This document shows, piece after piece, positions 1 to 8,203 of a DNA stretch of 16,007 bases. This DNA is from Deltaproteobacteria bacterium (GTDB taxonomy: Bacteria; Desulfobacterota; DSM-4660; Desulfatiglandales; Desulfatiglandaceae). The first letter of the stretch is position 1, and the number at the start of each line of letters is the position of its first letter. The stretch spans positions 1-16,007 of the forward strand of contig QMLZ01000045.1 of the NCBI GenBank assembly GCA_003646995.1. The letters run 5' to 3'. Both the position numbers and the translations under genes were made by a program. The notes under the pieces were generated by a model that searched no databases, had not been told where the DNA came from, and saw nothing but the letters and a program-made list of their open reading frames with translations.

Positions 1-1
1 A

Positions 2-646
2 GGTCTAGGCGAATTCGCTCACCAATACAGCCATGTAATTCATTCATGGTTCGTAATGCTAATCCTCATTGGGGCCTCAGCTGCATTTGTTCGGGGGGTA
101 CAATTGATTCCAACAAAAGGGCAAAACTTCTTCGAAGTAGTTGTTGAGGGCCTGGAAGACTTTATGGTGAGCATTACAGGGCCTGAGGGCAGATTCTTTT
201 TCCCCTTCATAGGAACCATTTTCCTTTACATCATGGCCTGCAATCTCCTGGGATTAGTGCCGGGATTTTACTCTCCCACAGCTAACATCAACACCCCTCT
301 TTCCATGGCGTTGTGCACATTTATCTTGACTCACATTATTGGGGTGAAATTCCACGGCATTAAATACATTAAACAGTTTATGGGACCTGTATGGTGGCTT
401 GCGCCCTTGATGTTTCCCCTTGAACTTATCGGGCACTTTGCACGGGTGCTGTCTCTCAGCGTGCGGCTTTTTGGGAACATCTTTGGTAAGGAAACGGTTT
501 TAGCCATTTTGTTCATGCTCGGGGGCCTGTTCCTGGCGCCATTGCCCATTTTGTTCTTGGGGATCTTGGTCAGTTTCATCCAGGCCCTAGTATTCATGCT
601 GCTTTCAATAGTGTACTTTGTGTTGGCTATGGAGGAAGCACACTAA
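2..646 (+). CDS. atpB: F0F1 ATP synthase subunit a (partial, 5' end outside window)
   Basis: Subunit a of the membrane F0 sector forms the two proton half-channels beside the c-ring. The reading frame is open from the first bases of the window (codons begin at 2), with residues such as HSWFVM before the first internal ATG at 56. That ATG is therefore not the start, and the true start lies upstream. About 214 residues are visible and the family is usually 220-280, so little is missing. The hydrophobic helices and the hallmark segment SVRLFGNIFGKE (codons at about 460-495), with the essential channel arginine, are clear. The C-terminus FVLAMEEAH is also family-like. It is followed 67 bp later by atpE, the usual F0 order. 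F1 genes are not in the window, matching the split ATP synthase operons of many deltaproteobacteria. Confidence 0.96.
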   Translation, partial: GLGEFAHQYSHVIHSWFVMLILIGASAAFVRGVQLIPTKGQNFFEVVVEGLEDFMVSITGPEGRFFFPFIGTIFLYIMACNLLGLVPGFYSPTANINTPLSMALCTFILTHIIGVKFHGIKYIKQFMGPVWWLAPLMFPLELIGHFARVLSLSVRLFGNIFGKETVLAILFMLGGLFLAPLPILFLGILVSFIQALVFMLLSIVYFVLAMEEAH

Positions 647-700
647 GCTGGTCAAGCTTGTTAGAATAGATAGGAAGAAGGCCAAGAAAAACAATAAGAA

Positions 701-706
701 AGGAGG
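701..706 (+). promoter_or_regulatory. Ribosome binding site of atpE
   Basis: A perfect AGGAGG lies 7 bases before the ATG at 714. It decides the start of atpE, since the open frame runs upstream to 618 without family-like sequence. Confidence 0.9.
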
Positions 707-713
707 TTTTTTT

Positions 714-1079
714 ATGACAAAGAAAAGGTTTGTTGGTGCTCTAACAGGAATCCTGGTGCTGGGGATGGCTTCTGTTTCCTTCGCCGCTGAAGGTTCCGCA
801 CAAGCTGCAGGGCTTTGGATCTATTTTGGTATTGCCATTGCTTGCGGTTTCGGAATTGGTGTGGCTGCGATGGGATGTGGAGTTGGTATGGGTAACGCCA
901 TCAATGGCGCTATGCACGGTACAGCCCGGAATCCTGAGGCAAGCGGCAAGATCATGACCACCATGATCATCGGCTTGGCTCTGATTGAGTCCCTTACCAT
1001 TTACGCCTTGCTGATCTGCTTGCTGATGGTTTTCAAGATTCCTGCTTTTCCAACTATCATCGAAAAAGTGTTTCATTAA
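714..1079 (+). CDS. atpE: F0F1 ATP synthase subunit c, with leader-like N-terminus
   Basis: Subunit c forms the rotating proteolipid ring of F0. The product is 121 residues, while plain c subunits are about 75-90. The excess is an N-terminal stretch (about 1-25: basic start, hydrophobic core, then SFA-AEG) that resembles a cleavable signal peptide, a form known in several deltaproteobacterial c subunits. The mature hairpin follows: a glycine-rich first helix (GCGVGMGNA), the polar loop RNP at 72-74, and the second helix with ion-binding Glu92 in LIESLTIY. By alignment with the Na+-type Ilyobacter protein, Glu, Ser and Tyr of the site are kept (E92, S93, Y97). The helix-1 Gln is replaced by Met59, which argues for H+ over Na+ coupling (inference). 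The start at 714 is set by a perfect AGGAGG. A terminator follows directly. Confidence 0.95.
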   Translation: MTKKRFVGALTGILVLGMASVSFAAEGSAQAAGLWIYFGIAIACGFGIGVAAMGCGVGMGNAINGAMHGTARNPEASGKIMTTMIIGLALIESLTIYALLICLLMVFKIPAFPTIIEKVFH

Positions 1080-1094
1080 TAACAAGTAGGCCCT

Positions 1095-1125
1095 CAGGGC
1101 CCCATTTTATGGGGCCCTGTTTGTT
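1095..1125 (+). terminator. Rho-independent terminator after atpE
   Basis: A 9-bp perfect stem, CAGGGCCCC at 1095-1103 pairing with GGGGCCCTG at 1111-1119, surrounds a 7-base loop (ATTTTAT) and is followed by a T-rich TTTGTT. It begins 16 bases after the atpE stop. A weaker upstream hairpin (GGCCC-TCA-GGGCC, 1089-1101) would compete for the left arm. This probably ends the atp transcript and separates it from rex. Confidence 0.85.
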
Positions 1126-1133
1126 GGGCCGCC

Positions 1134-1151
1134 ATGTGCAAAAATTCACAA
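1134..1151. promoter_or_regulatory. Candidate Rex operator upstream of rex
   Basis: ATGTGCAAAAATTCACAA matches the known Rex operator consensus TTGTGAANNNNTTCACAA at 12 of 14 defined bases; the right half-site is perfect. It lies in the 174-bp gap between atpE and rex, just after the terminator and about 100 bp before the rex start, where an autoregulatory site is expected. I could not place a convincing -35/-10 pair here, so its exact relation to the promoter is unknown. Confidence 0.7.
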
Positions 1152-1253
1152 TAATTCCGCAAGGTATTCCACAGTACAAGCCAGCTTTCGAATAGGAAAT
1201 TGTCAAAGTAGGTTCTATTTAACTGCGCTTGTTGCAACCTCGGAATTGGGATA

Positions 1254-1898
1254 ATGGCAAAAAACTCCAAAAAGAAAAAGATCCCTGAACCCACCATCGA
1301 GAGGCTGCCTCTTTACTCCAGGCCCCTTGAAGAACTGCTAGAGGCCGACGTTCCTGTAGTGTCTTCCGAAACGCTTGCTAAGCTCTGTGGGGTTAATCCC
1401 GCCCAGGTGAGGAAAGACCTTGCATATTTTGGGGAGTTTGGAGTCCGGGGCGTTGGCTACGAGGTAAGCAGCCTGCTAAAAGAAATTAAAAGCATACTGG
1501 GAACCGACCGAAAATGGAGGCTCTGCCTTGTTGGGCTGGGTAACCTGGGCAGTGCGCTGTTCGAGAACCAAAACTTCAAGCGAAGAGGTTACATCTTCGT
1601 GGCGGTTTTCGACTCTGATCCAGCCAAGATAGGCCGCATTCTTGAAAACGGCATAGTAGTGGAGCATCCCAAAAAGATTGAAGAGGTCGTGCAAAAGCTG
1701 GACATTGAAATAGGCGTCATAACTACCCCACCCTTGGAAGCACAAAGGATTGCAGAAGTGCTTTTCAGTGCAGGAGTGAGGGCGGTTCTGAATTTTGCAC
1801 CAATACAGATTCGGAAACCAGAATGCTGTGTAGTAGAAAACGTCGACTTCACTGTCAGCCTGGAAAACCTAGCCTACCATCTAGCCAAGCTTCATTGA
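1254..1898 (+). CDS. rex: Redox-sensing transcriptional repressor Rex
   Basis: Rex is a homodimeric cytoplasmic repressor that senses the NADH/NAD+ ratio. NADH binding releases it from operators near fermentation, respiration and hydrogen genes. The 214-residue product has the usual length. It opens with a lysine-rich tail, then the Rex winged-helix signature ([12 protein letters not shown], 10-21; [18 protein letters not shown], 46-63). The Rossmann NAD(H) domain follows, with [10 protein letters not shown] (93-102, GxGxxG) and Asp120 at the end of the second strand to bind the adenosine ribose. The conserved LNFAP (179-183) and the C-terminal swap helix ([14 protein letters not shown]) are present. 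No strong Shine-Dalgarno precedes the ATG, only GGGAT-like bases. A Rex operator lies upstream. The gene converges on uvrA and their ends overlap by 7 bp. Confidence 0.96.
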   Translation: MAKNSKKKKIPEPTIERLPLYSRPLEELLEADVPVVSSETLAKLCGVNPAQVRKDLAYFGEFGVRGVGYEVSSLLKEIKSILGTDRKWRLCLVGLGNLGSALFENQNFKRRGYIFVAVFDSDPAKIGRILENGIVVEHPKKIEEVVQKLDIEIGVITTPPLEAQRIAEVLFSAGVRAVLNFAPIQIRKPECCVVENVDFTVSLENLAYHLAKLH

Positions 1899-4708
1899 AG
1901 CACCTTCTGCAGGAATTGCCCCGTATATGAATTGGCGGCGGCGCATATCTGCTCAGGAGTGCCTGAGGCCACCAATTCACCGCCCTTGTCACCACCCTCG
2001 GGACCGAGGTCTATCACGTAATCAGCACACTTTATCACTTCCAGATTGTGCTCAATGATAAGCACCGTATTATTCATATCAACCAGATAGCCCAATACCT
2101 CCAGCAGCTTATGGACGTCGGCAAAATGAAGACCCGTAGTAGGTTCATCCAGCAAGTAAATGGTCCGCCCTGTTGATCTCTTGCTCAGTTCTCGCGAAAG
2201 CTTCATCCTTTGCGCTTCACCCCCTGAAAGGGTGGTAGCAGGCTGACCTAGCTTTATGTACCCAAGGCCCACATCAGCAACGGTCCGAAGGATATTATAC
2301 ACCCTGGGGATCCTTTCGAAGAACCCCATTGCCTGGCTCACCGTCATGTCCAATACCTCAGCTATGTTGTAACCCTTATAGCGAATGTCCAACGTATCCC
2401 GGTTATACCTTAGTCCCTTGCAAGCCTCGCACGTAACATATACATCGGGCAAAAAGTGCATCTCGATCTTTATCACTCCCTCGCCCTTACAAACCTCACA
2501 CCTCCCTCCCCTGACATTAAAGCTAAACCTCCCTGGTTTGTATCCCCGCGCCCTTGCATCGGGAACCCGCGAAAATAATTCCCTTATGTGAGAGAACACG
2601 CCCGTATAGGTAGCCGGGTTGGAACGGGGGGTCCTGCCTATAGGGCTCTGATCGATATTTATAACCTTGTCCACGTACTCAATGCCCTGAATTTTCCTCA
2701 CTTTCCCTATTCTGACCTTTGATCTATAAAGCCTCCTGCACAATGCCGGATATAGTATGCCGTTTATGAGACTGCTTTTCCCAGAACCAGACACTCCTGT
2801 AATACAGGTTAAGGTGCCTAGTGGAATTTCAACCCTGATGTCTTTAAGATTGTTTTCCGCCGCACCCTCGATGGTAATAGTAAGCCCATTGCCCTTTCGC
2901 CGCCTAGCGGGAACAGGAATCTTCTTTTCTCCTGACAAATATAGCCCTGTCTCGGAATCACTATGGGCCATCAATTCCCGTGGGGTTCCCTGGAATATCA
3001 CCTTGCCGCCCTCGGCTCCAGCCCCTGGGCCCATATCTATAACATGATCAGCGGACAGGATGGTCTCTGGGTCATGTTCCACCACAATTACGCTGTTGCC
3101 CATCTCCTTGAGCTGCACAAGATTCTTAATCAGGCGTTGGTTATCTCTTTGGTGCAAGCCGATGGTGGGCTCGTCTAGGACATAAAGTACCCCAGCTAGA
3201 CTTGAGCTAAGTTGCGTAGCCAGCCTTATCCTCTGCTCTTCCCCCCCGGACAGTGTGCTGGTAGCCCTATCCAAGGTGAGATATTCTACTCCAACGCTAA
3301 TCAAAAACCTGAGTCTGTCGCCAATTTCCCTTAACAGCCTCTCGGCAATTTCCCTTTCCTTGCGGCCCAGGGAAAGACGTTCGAAAAAGTCCCAGGCCTT
3401 TTCAATTGGAAGGCTGGAGACTTCGTGAATACCTTTTCCCCCAACTTTCACTGCCAGGGCTTCAGCCCTAAGCCTCGCGCCGCCGCACGCAGTACACTCG
3501 ATAATGTTCATGTACTGCTCTAATTCCTCGCGTGCCTGGTAAGAATCGGCCTCGCGGTACCGCCTGTCCAAGGCTGGAATTATGCCCTCAAAGGGCCTCG
3601 AATAATGATACCTGCGGTCGTCTTTTTCAAAGTAGAACCTGATCTTTTCCTTACCAGAACCATAAAATAAAACCTTTTTAAAATTTTCGGGCAGATCCCT
3701 GAAAGGGGTGTAGATATCCACTCCATAATGGCTGCATAAGGAATCCAGCATCTGGTAAAAGTAGACCGAATCCCTACCTGACCACGGCAGTACCGCTCCC
3801 TCTCTCAAAGAGAGACTGGGATCGGGTACAATAAGATCCGGGTCAAAATATTTCTTGGTTCCCAGGCCGCTGCACTGAGGGCAGGCTCCCTGCGGGTTGT
3901 TGAATGAGAACATTTGGGGGTTCACTTCCGGAGCAGTATATCCGCACCTGGGGCACACGGCTTTTTGGCTCAAGAGCATCTGTTCTCCTCCCAAGACCTC
4001 TACCAACAGCAGCCCCTCAGACAGAGCAAGGGCCAGCTCAACAGAGTCCGTGAGCCGCGGCCTTATTTCGTCCTTTATCACAACACGGTCCACCACAACC
4101 TCAATGTCGTGGGTTTTATTCTTATTCAGTCGAATCTCCTCATCAAGAAGCCTTTCCTGTCCATCGACCTTCACCCTTGTGAACCCGTCCCTTCTCAACC
4201 TTCCAAAAAGCTCGCCAAATTCTCCTTTCCCACCCCTTACCAGAGGAGCAAGGACTTGAACCTTGCTACCTTTTTCCAGTTCCAGTATCCGGTCCACCAT
4301 TTCCTGTACTGTGCTAGACCGGATAGGAATATGGCAATCGGGACAGTGGGGGATTCCTATGCGAGCATAAAGTACCCTCATGTAGTCATACACTTCCGTC
4401 ACCGTGCCCACAGTAGACCTGGGATTTTGCCCTGAACTCCTCTGGCCAATGGAGATGGCCGGGGACAGACCCTCTATGGAGTCAACATCAGGCTTGTCCA
4501 TTTGCTCAAGGAACTGCCGGGCGTAGGCGGAAAGGGACTCCACGTACCTTCTCTGACCTTCTGCATAAATGGTATCAAAGGCCAGGGAGGACTTTCCCGA
4601 GCCTGAAAGGCCCGTGATCACAACCAGCTTGTTTCTGGGAATGTCTAGGGATATGTTTTTTAGGTTATGCTGCCTGGCACCCCTTATTCTTATTACATCA
4701 GCGCCCAT
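1892..4708 (-). CDS. uvrA: Excinuclease ABC subunit A (UvrA)
   Basis: UvrA is the damage-recognition ATPase of nucleotide excision repair; it loads UvrB on lesions. The product is 938 residues from the ATG at 4708, close to the 940 of E. coli. Both ABC modules are complete: Walker A GLSGSGKS (33-40) and GVSGSGKS (638-645), signatures LSGGEEQR (486-493) and LSGGEAQR (827-834), and Walker B segments with DEPT (about 509-515 and 852-858). Zinc modules are C252/C255/C276/C279 and C737/C740/C760/C763. The frame stays open to a TTG at 4774 that overlaps pdxA, and an ATG at 4759 is possible. I chose 4708 because the family begins with [14 protein letters not shown] just after it. A GGAG-type site lies 12-16 bases upstream. 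It sits 53 bp after pdxA and is probably co-transcribed. Confidence 0.97.
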   Translation of the reverse strand: MGADVIRIRGARQHNLKNISLDIPRNKLVVITGLSGSGKSSLAFDTIYAEGQRRYVESLSAYARQFLEQMDKPDVDSIEGLSPAISIGQRSSGQNPRSTVGTVTEVYDYMRVLYARIGIPHCPDCHIPIRSSTVQEMVDRILELEKGSKVQVLAPLVRGGKGEFGELFGRLRRDGFTRVKVDGQERLLDEEIRLNKNKTHDIEVVVDRVVIKDEIRPRLTDSVELALALSEGLLLVEVLGGEQMLLSQKAVCPRCGYTAPEVNPQMFSFNNPQGACPQCSGLGTKKYFDPDLIVPDPSLSLREGAVLPWSGRDSVYFYQMLDSLCSHYGVDIYTPFRDLPENFKKVLFYGSGKEKIRFYFEKDDRRYHYSRPFEGIIPALDRRYREADSYQAREELEQYMNIIECTACGGARLRAEALAVKVGGKGIHEVSSLPIEKAWDFFERLSLGRKEREIAERLLREIGDRLRFLISVGVEYLTLDRATSTLSGGEEQRIRLATQLSSSLAGVLYVLDEPTIGLHQRDNQRLIKNLVQLKEMGNSVIVVEHDPETILSADHVIDMGPGAGAEGGKVIFQGTPRELMAHSDSETGLYLSGEKKIPVPARRRKGNGLTITIEGAAENNLKDIRVEIPLGTLTCITGVSGSGKSSLINGILYPALCRRLYRSKVRIGKVRKIQGIEYVDKVINIDQSPIGRTPRSNPATYTGVFSHIRELFSRVPDARARGYKPGRFSFNVRGGRCEVCKGEGVIKIEMHFLPDVYVTCEACKGLRYNRDTLDIRYKGYNIAEVLDMTVSQAMGFFERIPRVYNILRTVADVGLGYIKLGQPATTLSGGEAQRMKLSRELSKRSTGRTIYLLDEPTTGLHFADVHKLLEVLGYLVDMNNTVLIIEHNLEVIKCADYVIDLGPEGGDKGGELVASGTPEQICAAANSYTGQFLQKVLQ

Positions 4709-4761
4709 GGTGTTCTGCGACCCTCTCCTATGATAGCCTGAATCCGTCTCCAAGCCCATGC

Positions 4762-5802
4762 TCAGCCACCGCAAACACCCTTACTTGCACCCCTATTGCG
4801 CGCAATCATGGCGGCCATCATAAGAGCATTTACCAGGCTATTGGGATTGGCCTTCCCTGTACCCGCTAAATCATACGCTGTGCCGTGGTCCACCGAGGTG
4901 CGAACTATCGGAAGTCCAAGGGTTACATTAACTGCATCATAAAAGTGGACCAGTTTCAACGGCGCAAGACCCTGATCATGATACATAGCCACCACTGCGT
5001 CGAACTCTCCACGGGCTGCCCGCCAAAAAAGGGTGTCAGATGGAAACGGGCCTTGGACTTCCATACCTTGCGATCTGGTTTCCGTTACAGCAGGTCTGAG
5101 GACTTCTTCCTCCTCTTTGCCGAAAAGCCCTGCCTCCCCCGCGTGAGGGTTAAGCGCAGCCACCCCGATCCTTGGCCTTGCCAATCCAAAATCCCTTTCA
5201 AGTGCCCTGTGGGTAATGGTTATGGTTTGAATAACTTTCTGTTGAGTGATCAACTGCGGAACCTTTGCAAGAGGGACATGAATGGTTACCAGGCTGACCC
5301 GCAGGCGCTCACCTGCCAGCATCATAACATAGGAATCGCACCTTGTAAGACTTGCTATCATCTGGGTATGACCCTCATAATTGTAGCCAGCCTTGTTGAG
5401 CATCGCCTTATTGACGGGGCATGTGACGATACCTCCCACCTTGCCCATTACCGCAAGTTTCACCGCCTCCTTAATGAACCTGGCTGCTGCTTCACCCCCT
5501 TCCACTGTGGGCAATCCCGGTTCAAATGAACCGCTTGGCAGGTTGTACGGGCACATCACATTAAGGCTGCCAGCAGACAGCCCTGCCTCAAAAGGATCCT
5601 GGATTGACTGGACCTTGCCATGCCACTTTAACACCTTGGCAGCCCGATCCAATGCCCCGAGATCCCCTATGATAATGGGAACACATAGTGAAAATATCTC
5701 TTTATTGGACAGGGCCTTAAGAATAATCTCGGGACCCACACCTGCAGGATCGCCCATTGTTATGCCTATTAAAGGCCTGCCAATGGCAGCTGCATCGTCC
5801 AT
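4762..5802 (-). CDS. pdxA: 4-hydroxythreonine-4-phosphate dehydrogenase (PdxA)
   Basis: PdxA oxidises 4-phosphohydroxy-L-threonine with NAD+ in the DXP-dependent pyridoxal phosphate pathway. The product is about 346 residues, slightly above the usual 330. Family motifs include [10 protein letters not shown] (18-27), GHTQMIA with metal ligand His145, [11 protein letters not shown] with His220, and [10 protein letters not shown] with His275. These are the three histidines that bind the divalent metal. [18 protein letters not shown] near the C-terminus is also typical. I chose the ATG at 5802, which has AAGGAAGG about 10 bases upstream; a TTG at 5808 would add two residues with a tighter spacing. 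It is the first gene of a leftward pair with uvrA. A candidate promoter lies at 5864-5892. PdxJ is not in the window. Confidence 0.95.
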   Translation of the reverse strand: MDDAAAIGRPLIGITMGDPAGVGPEIILKALSNKEIFSLCVPIIIGDLGALDRAAKVLKWHGKVQSIQDPFEAGLSAGSLNVMCPYNLPSGSFEPGLPTVEGGEAAARFIKEAVKLAVMGKVGGIVTCPVNKAMLNKAGYNYEGHTQMIASLTRCDSYVMMLAGERLRVSLVTIHVPLAKVPQLITQQKVIQTITITHRALERDFGLARPRIGVAALNPHAGEAGLFGKEEEEVLRPAVTETRSQGMEVQGPFPSDTLFWRAARGEFDAVVAMYHDQGLAPLKLVHFYDAVNVTLGLPIVRTSVDHGTAYDLAGTGKANPNSLVNALMMAAMIARNRGASKGVCGG

Positions 5803-5863
5803 TTCCAATTGCCCTTCCTTGGATTATTGCCGTGACCAGGCATCCCGGGGAGTGCCCGAAAGT

Positions 5864-5892
5864 ATTTTCCGCCATTAATAGGGGAGTGTCAA
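5864..5892 (-). promoter_or_regulatory. Candidate promoter for pdxA-uvrA
   Basis: On the minus strand TTGACA (5892-5887) is followed after 17 bases by GAAAAT (5869-5864, 4 of 6 matches to TATAAT). The -35 box is perfect and the -10 weak. Transcription would start about 50 bases before the pdxA ATG. Confidence 0.5.
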
Positions 5893-5919
5893 TCCTAACA
5901 CCAAATCTTGCCAATTTAC

Positions 5920-5947
5920 TTGACTCTACCTGAATTTCACATATACT
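5920..5947 (+). promoter_or_regulatory. Candidate sigma70 promoter for the kinase operon
   Basis: TTGACT (5920-5925) and TATACT (5942-5947) are each 5 of 6 matches to consensus and are separated by 16 bases. The predicted start near 5954 gives a leader of about 70 bases before the ATG at 6025. Confidence 0.6.
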
Positions 5948-6024
5948 TGCGCTAGCTGGGGCATTTATGATTTATTGGAGAAATTCCGATACTTTAAAAA
6001 AACAGCCGCCAAGAACTCAATACA

Positions 6025-8187
6025 ATGAAACTCCGCAAACCCATACTTGATCAAATATCAACGCTAAAAAACCTCCCCACCTTGCCCCATATCCTCTTGA
6101 AGCTCATCAAGGCCTGCAATGAGACCAGAGGAAGTCTAAAGGAAGTATCCCAAATCATTGAAAAGGACCCCTCACTAAGCAGCAAGATACTTAGGTTGGT
6201 AAACTCCGCTTATTATGGCCTGCCAAGAAAAGTCAGGAAAATGGAAAACGCTGTGACTTTGCTGGGCACCACGGCTATCAAGAATGTGGCTATAAGCGCT
6301 TCCATTTATGAGGCCTTCAAGATTAGAGGAAATGGCCTTTTCAATCTAAAGAGATATTGGTGGCACTCGTTGAAAACCGCGATACTGGCTAAAAAATTAT
6401 CGGAAAAAATCGGCTATGAGGCCCCTGACGAGGCATTCTTGACAGGTCTGATGCACGACATAGGCAGACTGGTGCTATGGGTCAATTTCAAGAAGCAATA
6501 CCGAGGGCTTTTGGAGCTTTACGGCAGCCGACCCGAGCTCTTGCTGGCCGGCGAAATCCGCCTTGGGGCAACTCATTGTGAAGTAGGTGCGTGGCTATTG
6601 GAAAAATGGAACCTTCCTTCCTTCATGGCCGATGCTGTGCTTTATCATCATGAGCCCCTCGAACGAATTAAAGACTCATTCCCCCTGGTGCAGATCATAT
6701 ATGTGGCCAATGCCCTGTCTCGCGAAACCACGGGCGGGGAGGACGAACCTGAAAAACTGCCACAGGAGATATTTGGACTTTCTGAGTCTTATACTCAGTC
6801 ACTCATGTCCCAGGCTGACGAAGAGTTGACCGAGGTAGCAAAATCCTTGGAAATTGAAATTGAACCCCCGGGCAAACCGCTTGAGGGCTTAAGCGAGCAA
6901 GACGCTGAAAAACACCGCCAGCTCGTCCGTGAAGTGCGGGACGCCTCTATACTACTGGGCACTATGATGAACCTCCTAGAGGCCCCCGATGAACAGTCGA
7001 CCCTGAAAGCAGTCTATCAAGGCCTGCAGATCTTGTTTGACCTTCAGGACATCTTGATATTCCTATATGATAGGGAACGTGAAGGGCTTGTGGGTGTAGA
7101 CCTGGGAGAAAATGAGAAATACAAAATAGTTTCAGGGGTTTTCATTCCCTCCAAGATAGAAAAAAGCCTGCTTATCAGATGCCTCCACAGAGGCGATATG
7201 CTAGATTCCTTCTCCCCTCTTGACGCGACCAAGGGGGTAATAGTGGATGAGCAGTTGATACGCTTTATCGGCAAGGACGGCATGCTTTGTATTCCCTTGT
7301 CCGCTCACGGGGATCACGTCGGAGTAATCGTGGTTGGCTTGGACGAAGTAGAGTTTACCCATCTGTCCCAACAGTTCGGGGTACTGCAGATGTTCTCTCG
7401 TCAGGCTGCCACAGCCCTTTGTGGATACCGTTTGAAAAAGGCCCAACTCAATGCCGTACAATCAGAACGCCTGGGTGCCTCCCATGAGATAGCCCGAAAA
7501 GTGATCCATGAAATCAATAATCCACTAAGCATCATAAAGAACTACCTGAAGATCCTGGCCATGAAGCTGGCCGAGCAAGACATCGCCCAGGACGAAATCC
7601 GCATAATCAACGAAGAAATAGACAGGGTTGCGCAAATCCTTCGGGATCTTCTCGCCTTTTCAGACCGCTCCTCCTTCACACCAGAGCCAGTGGACGTTAA
7701 CGCCATTTTGTCAGATATGGTGCGGCTAACCAAAGATCCGCTTTTTTCTGAACACGGGATTACTATTCACACTGATCTAGATCCCAGTTTACCCCCTGTT
7801 CGGGGTGATAAAAACGCATTGAAACAGGTTTTCATAAACCTTATCAAGAACGCAGCAGAGGCATTGACCAGCGGAGGCAACATCTATATCAAGACAAGGA
7901 CAATGGCCCCTGATCTTGATGTCGGAATCGCAGGGCCCGGAGTATCATCAGCAGGCCTTGCTGAAATAACAATAGCCGATGATGGCCCGGGAATCCCGGC
8001 CGAAATACGAAACAAAATATTTCAGCCCTTTGCGTCCACCAAGGGAGGTTCCCATTCGGGCTTGGGGCTTTCTGTGGTTCATAATATAGTCCAGGCCTTG
8101 AAGGGCACCATTGTGTGTGAAAGCAAAGAGGGCAAAGGCACCTCATTCAAGATATCACTGCCCCTTTATGGAAAAGAAACAACTTAG
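6025..8187 (+). CDS. HDOD-GAF sensor histidine kinase
   Basis: This 720-residue soluble sensor kinase has no membrane segment. Residues about 8-230 form an HDOD domain (LKNLPTLPHILLKLI, the NSAYYGLP segment, LMHDIGRL). HD-type positions H114, H144-D145, H184 and H208/H209 are visible, while the position expected to be the last Asp is Asn229 (YVANAL). Residues about 300-470 resemble a GAF ligand-binding domain. The kinase core follows: phospho-acceptor His495 in VIHEINNPLSIIKNY, N-box NLIKNAAEA (605-613), G1 ADDGPGIP (651-658) and G2 GLGLSVV (679-685). No clear Shine-Dalgarno precedes the ATG; an in-frame TAA lies shortly upstream and the HDOD domain starts soon after, so the start is reasonable. 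It lies 16 bp before a hybrid kinase, its likely partner. The signal is unknown. Confidence 0.9.
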   Translation: MKLRKPILDQISTLKNLPTLPHILLKLIKACNETRGSLKEVSQIIEKDPSLSSKILRLVNSAYYGLPRKVRKMENAVTLLGTTAIKNVAISASIYEAFKIRGNGLFNLKRYWWHSLKTAILAKKLSEKIGYEAPDEAFLTGLMHDIGRLVLWVNFKKQYRGLLELYGSRPELLLAGEIRLGATHCEVGAWLLEKWNLPSFMADAVLYHHEPLERIKDSFPLVQIIYVANALSRETTGGEDEPEKLPQEIFGLSESYTQSLMSQADEELTEVAKSLEIEIEPPGKPLEGLSEQDAEKHRQLVREVRDASILLGTMMNLLEAPDEQSTLKAVYQGLQILFDLQDILIFLYDREREGLVGVDLGENEKYKIVSGVFIPSKIEKSLLIRCLHRGDMLDSFSPLDATKGVIVDEQLIRFIGKDGMLCIPLSAHGDHVGVIVVGLDEVEFTHLSQQFGVLQMFSRQAATALCGYRLKKAQLNAVQSERLGASHEIARKVIHEINNPLSIIKNYLKILAMKLAEQDIAQDEIRIINEEIDRVAQILRDLLAFSDRSSFTPEPVDVNAILSDMVRLTKDPLFSEHGITIHTDLDPSLPPVRGDKNALKQVFINLIKNAAEALTSGGNIYIKTRTMAPDLDVGIAGPGVSSAGLAEITIADDGPGIPAEIRNKIFQPFASTKGGSHSGLGLSVVHNIVQALKGTIVCESKEGKGTSFKISLPLYGKETT

Positions 8188-8193
8188 AGCTTT

Positions 8194-8198
8194 GGAGG
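8194..8198 (+). promoter_or_regulatory. Ribosome binding site of the hybrid kinase
   Basis: GGAGG sits 5 bases before the ATG at 8204 and fixes that start, even though the frame is open upstream to 8111 inside the preceding gene. Confidence 0.85.
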
Positions 8199-8203
8199 CA
8201 GTC

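Larger units (their letters stand above)
5803..6024. other. Divergent intergenic region pdxA / HDOD kinase
   Basis: This 222-bp gap separates leftward pdxA from the rightward kinase operon. It contains promoter-like sites for each direction, about 30 bp apart, and an A-run at 5996-6002. A 65-codon minus-strand frame here runs into pdxA out of frame and is not a convincing gene. No good terminator or Rex operator was found. Confidence 0.6.

Noticed and set aside
3914..4435. Plus-strand open frame of 173 codons opposite uvrA
   Set aside because: Antisense to conserved uvrA domains, low-complexity composition and no recognisable motif.
4885..5529. Plus-strand open frame of 214 codons opposite pdxA
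   Set aside because: It lies wholly antisense to a well-supported pdxA, has no family-like sequence and many cysteine, histidine and arginine codons typical of shadow frames.
5717..5914. Minus-strand 65-codon frame upstream of pdxA
   Set aside because: It overlaps the pdxA start out of frame and includes the candidate promoter; no ribosome site or family resemblance.
5920..5947. Rex operator near the TTCACA at 5936-5941
   Set aside because: Only one half-site resembles the consensus; the paired half does not match.
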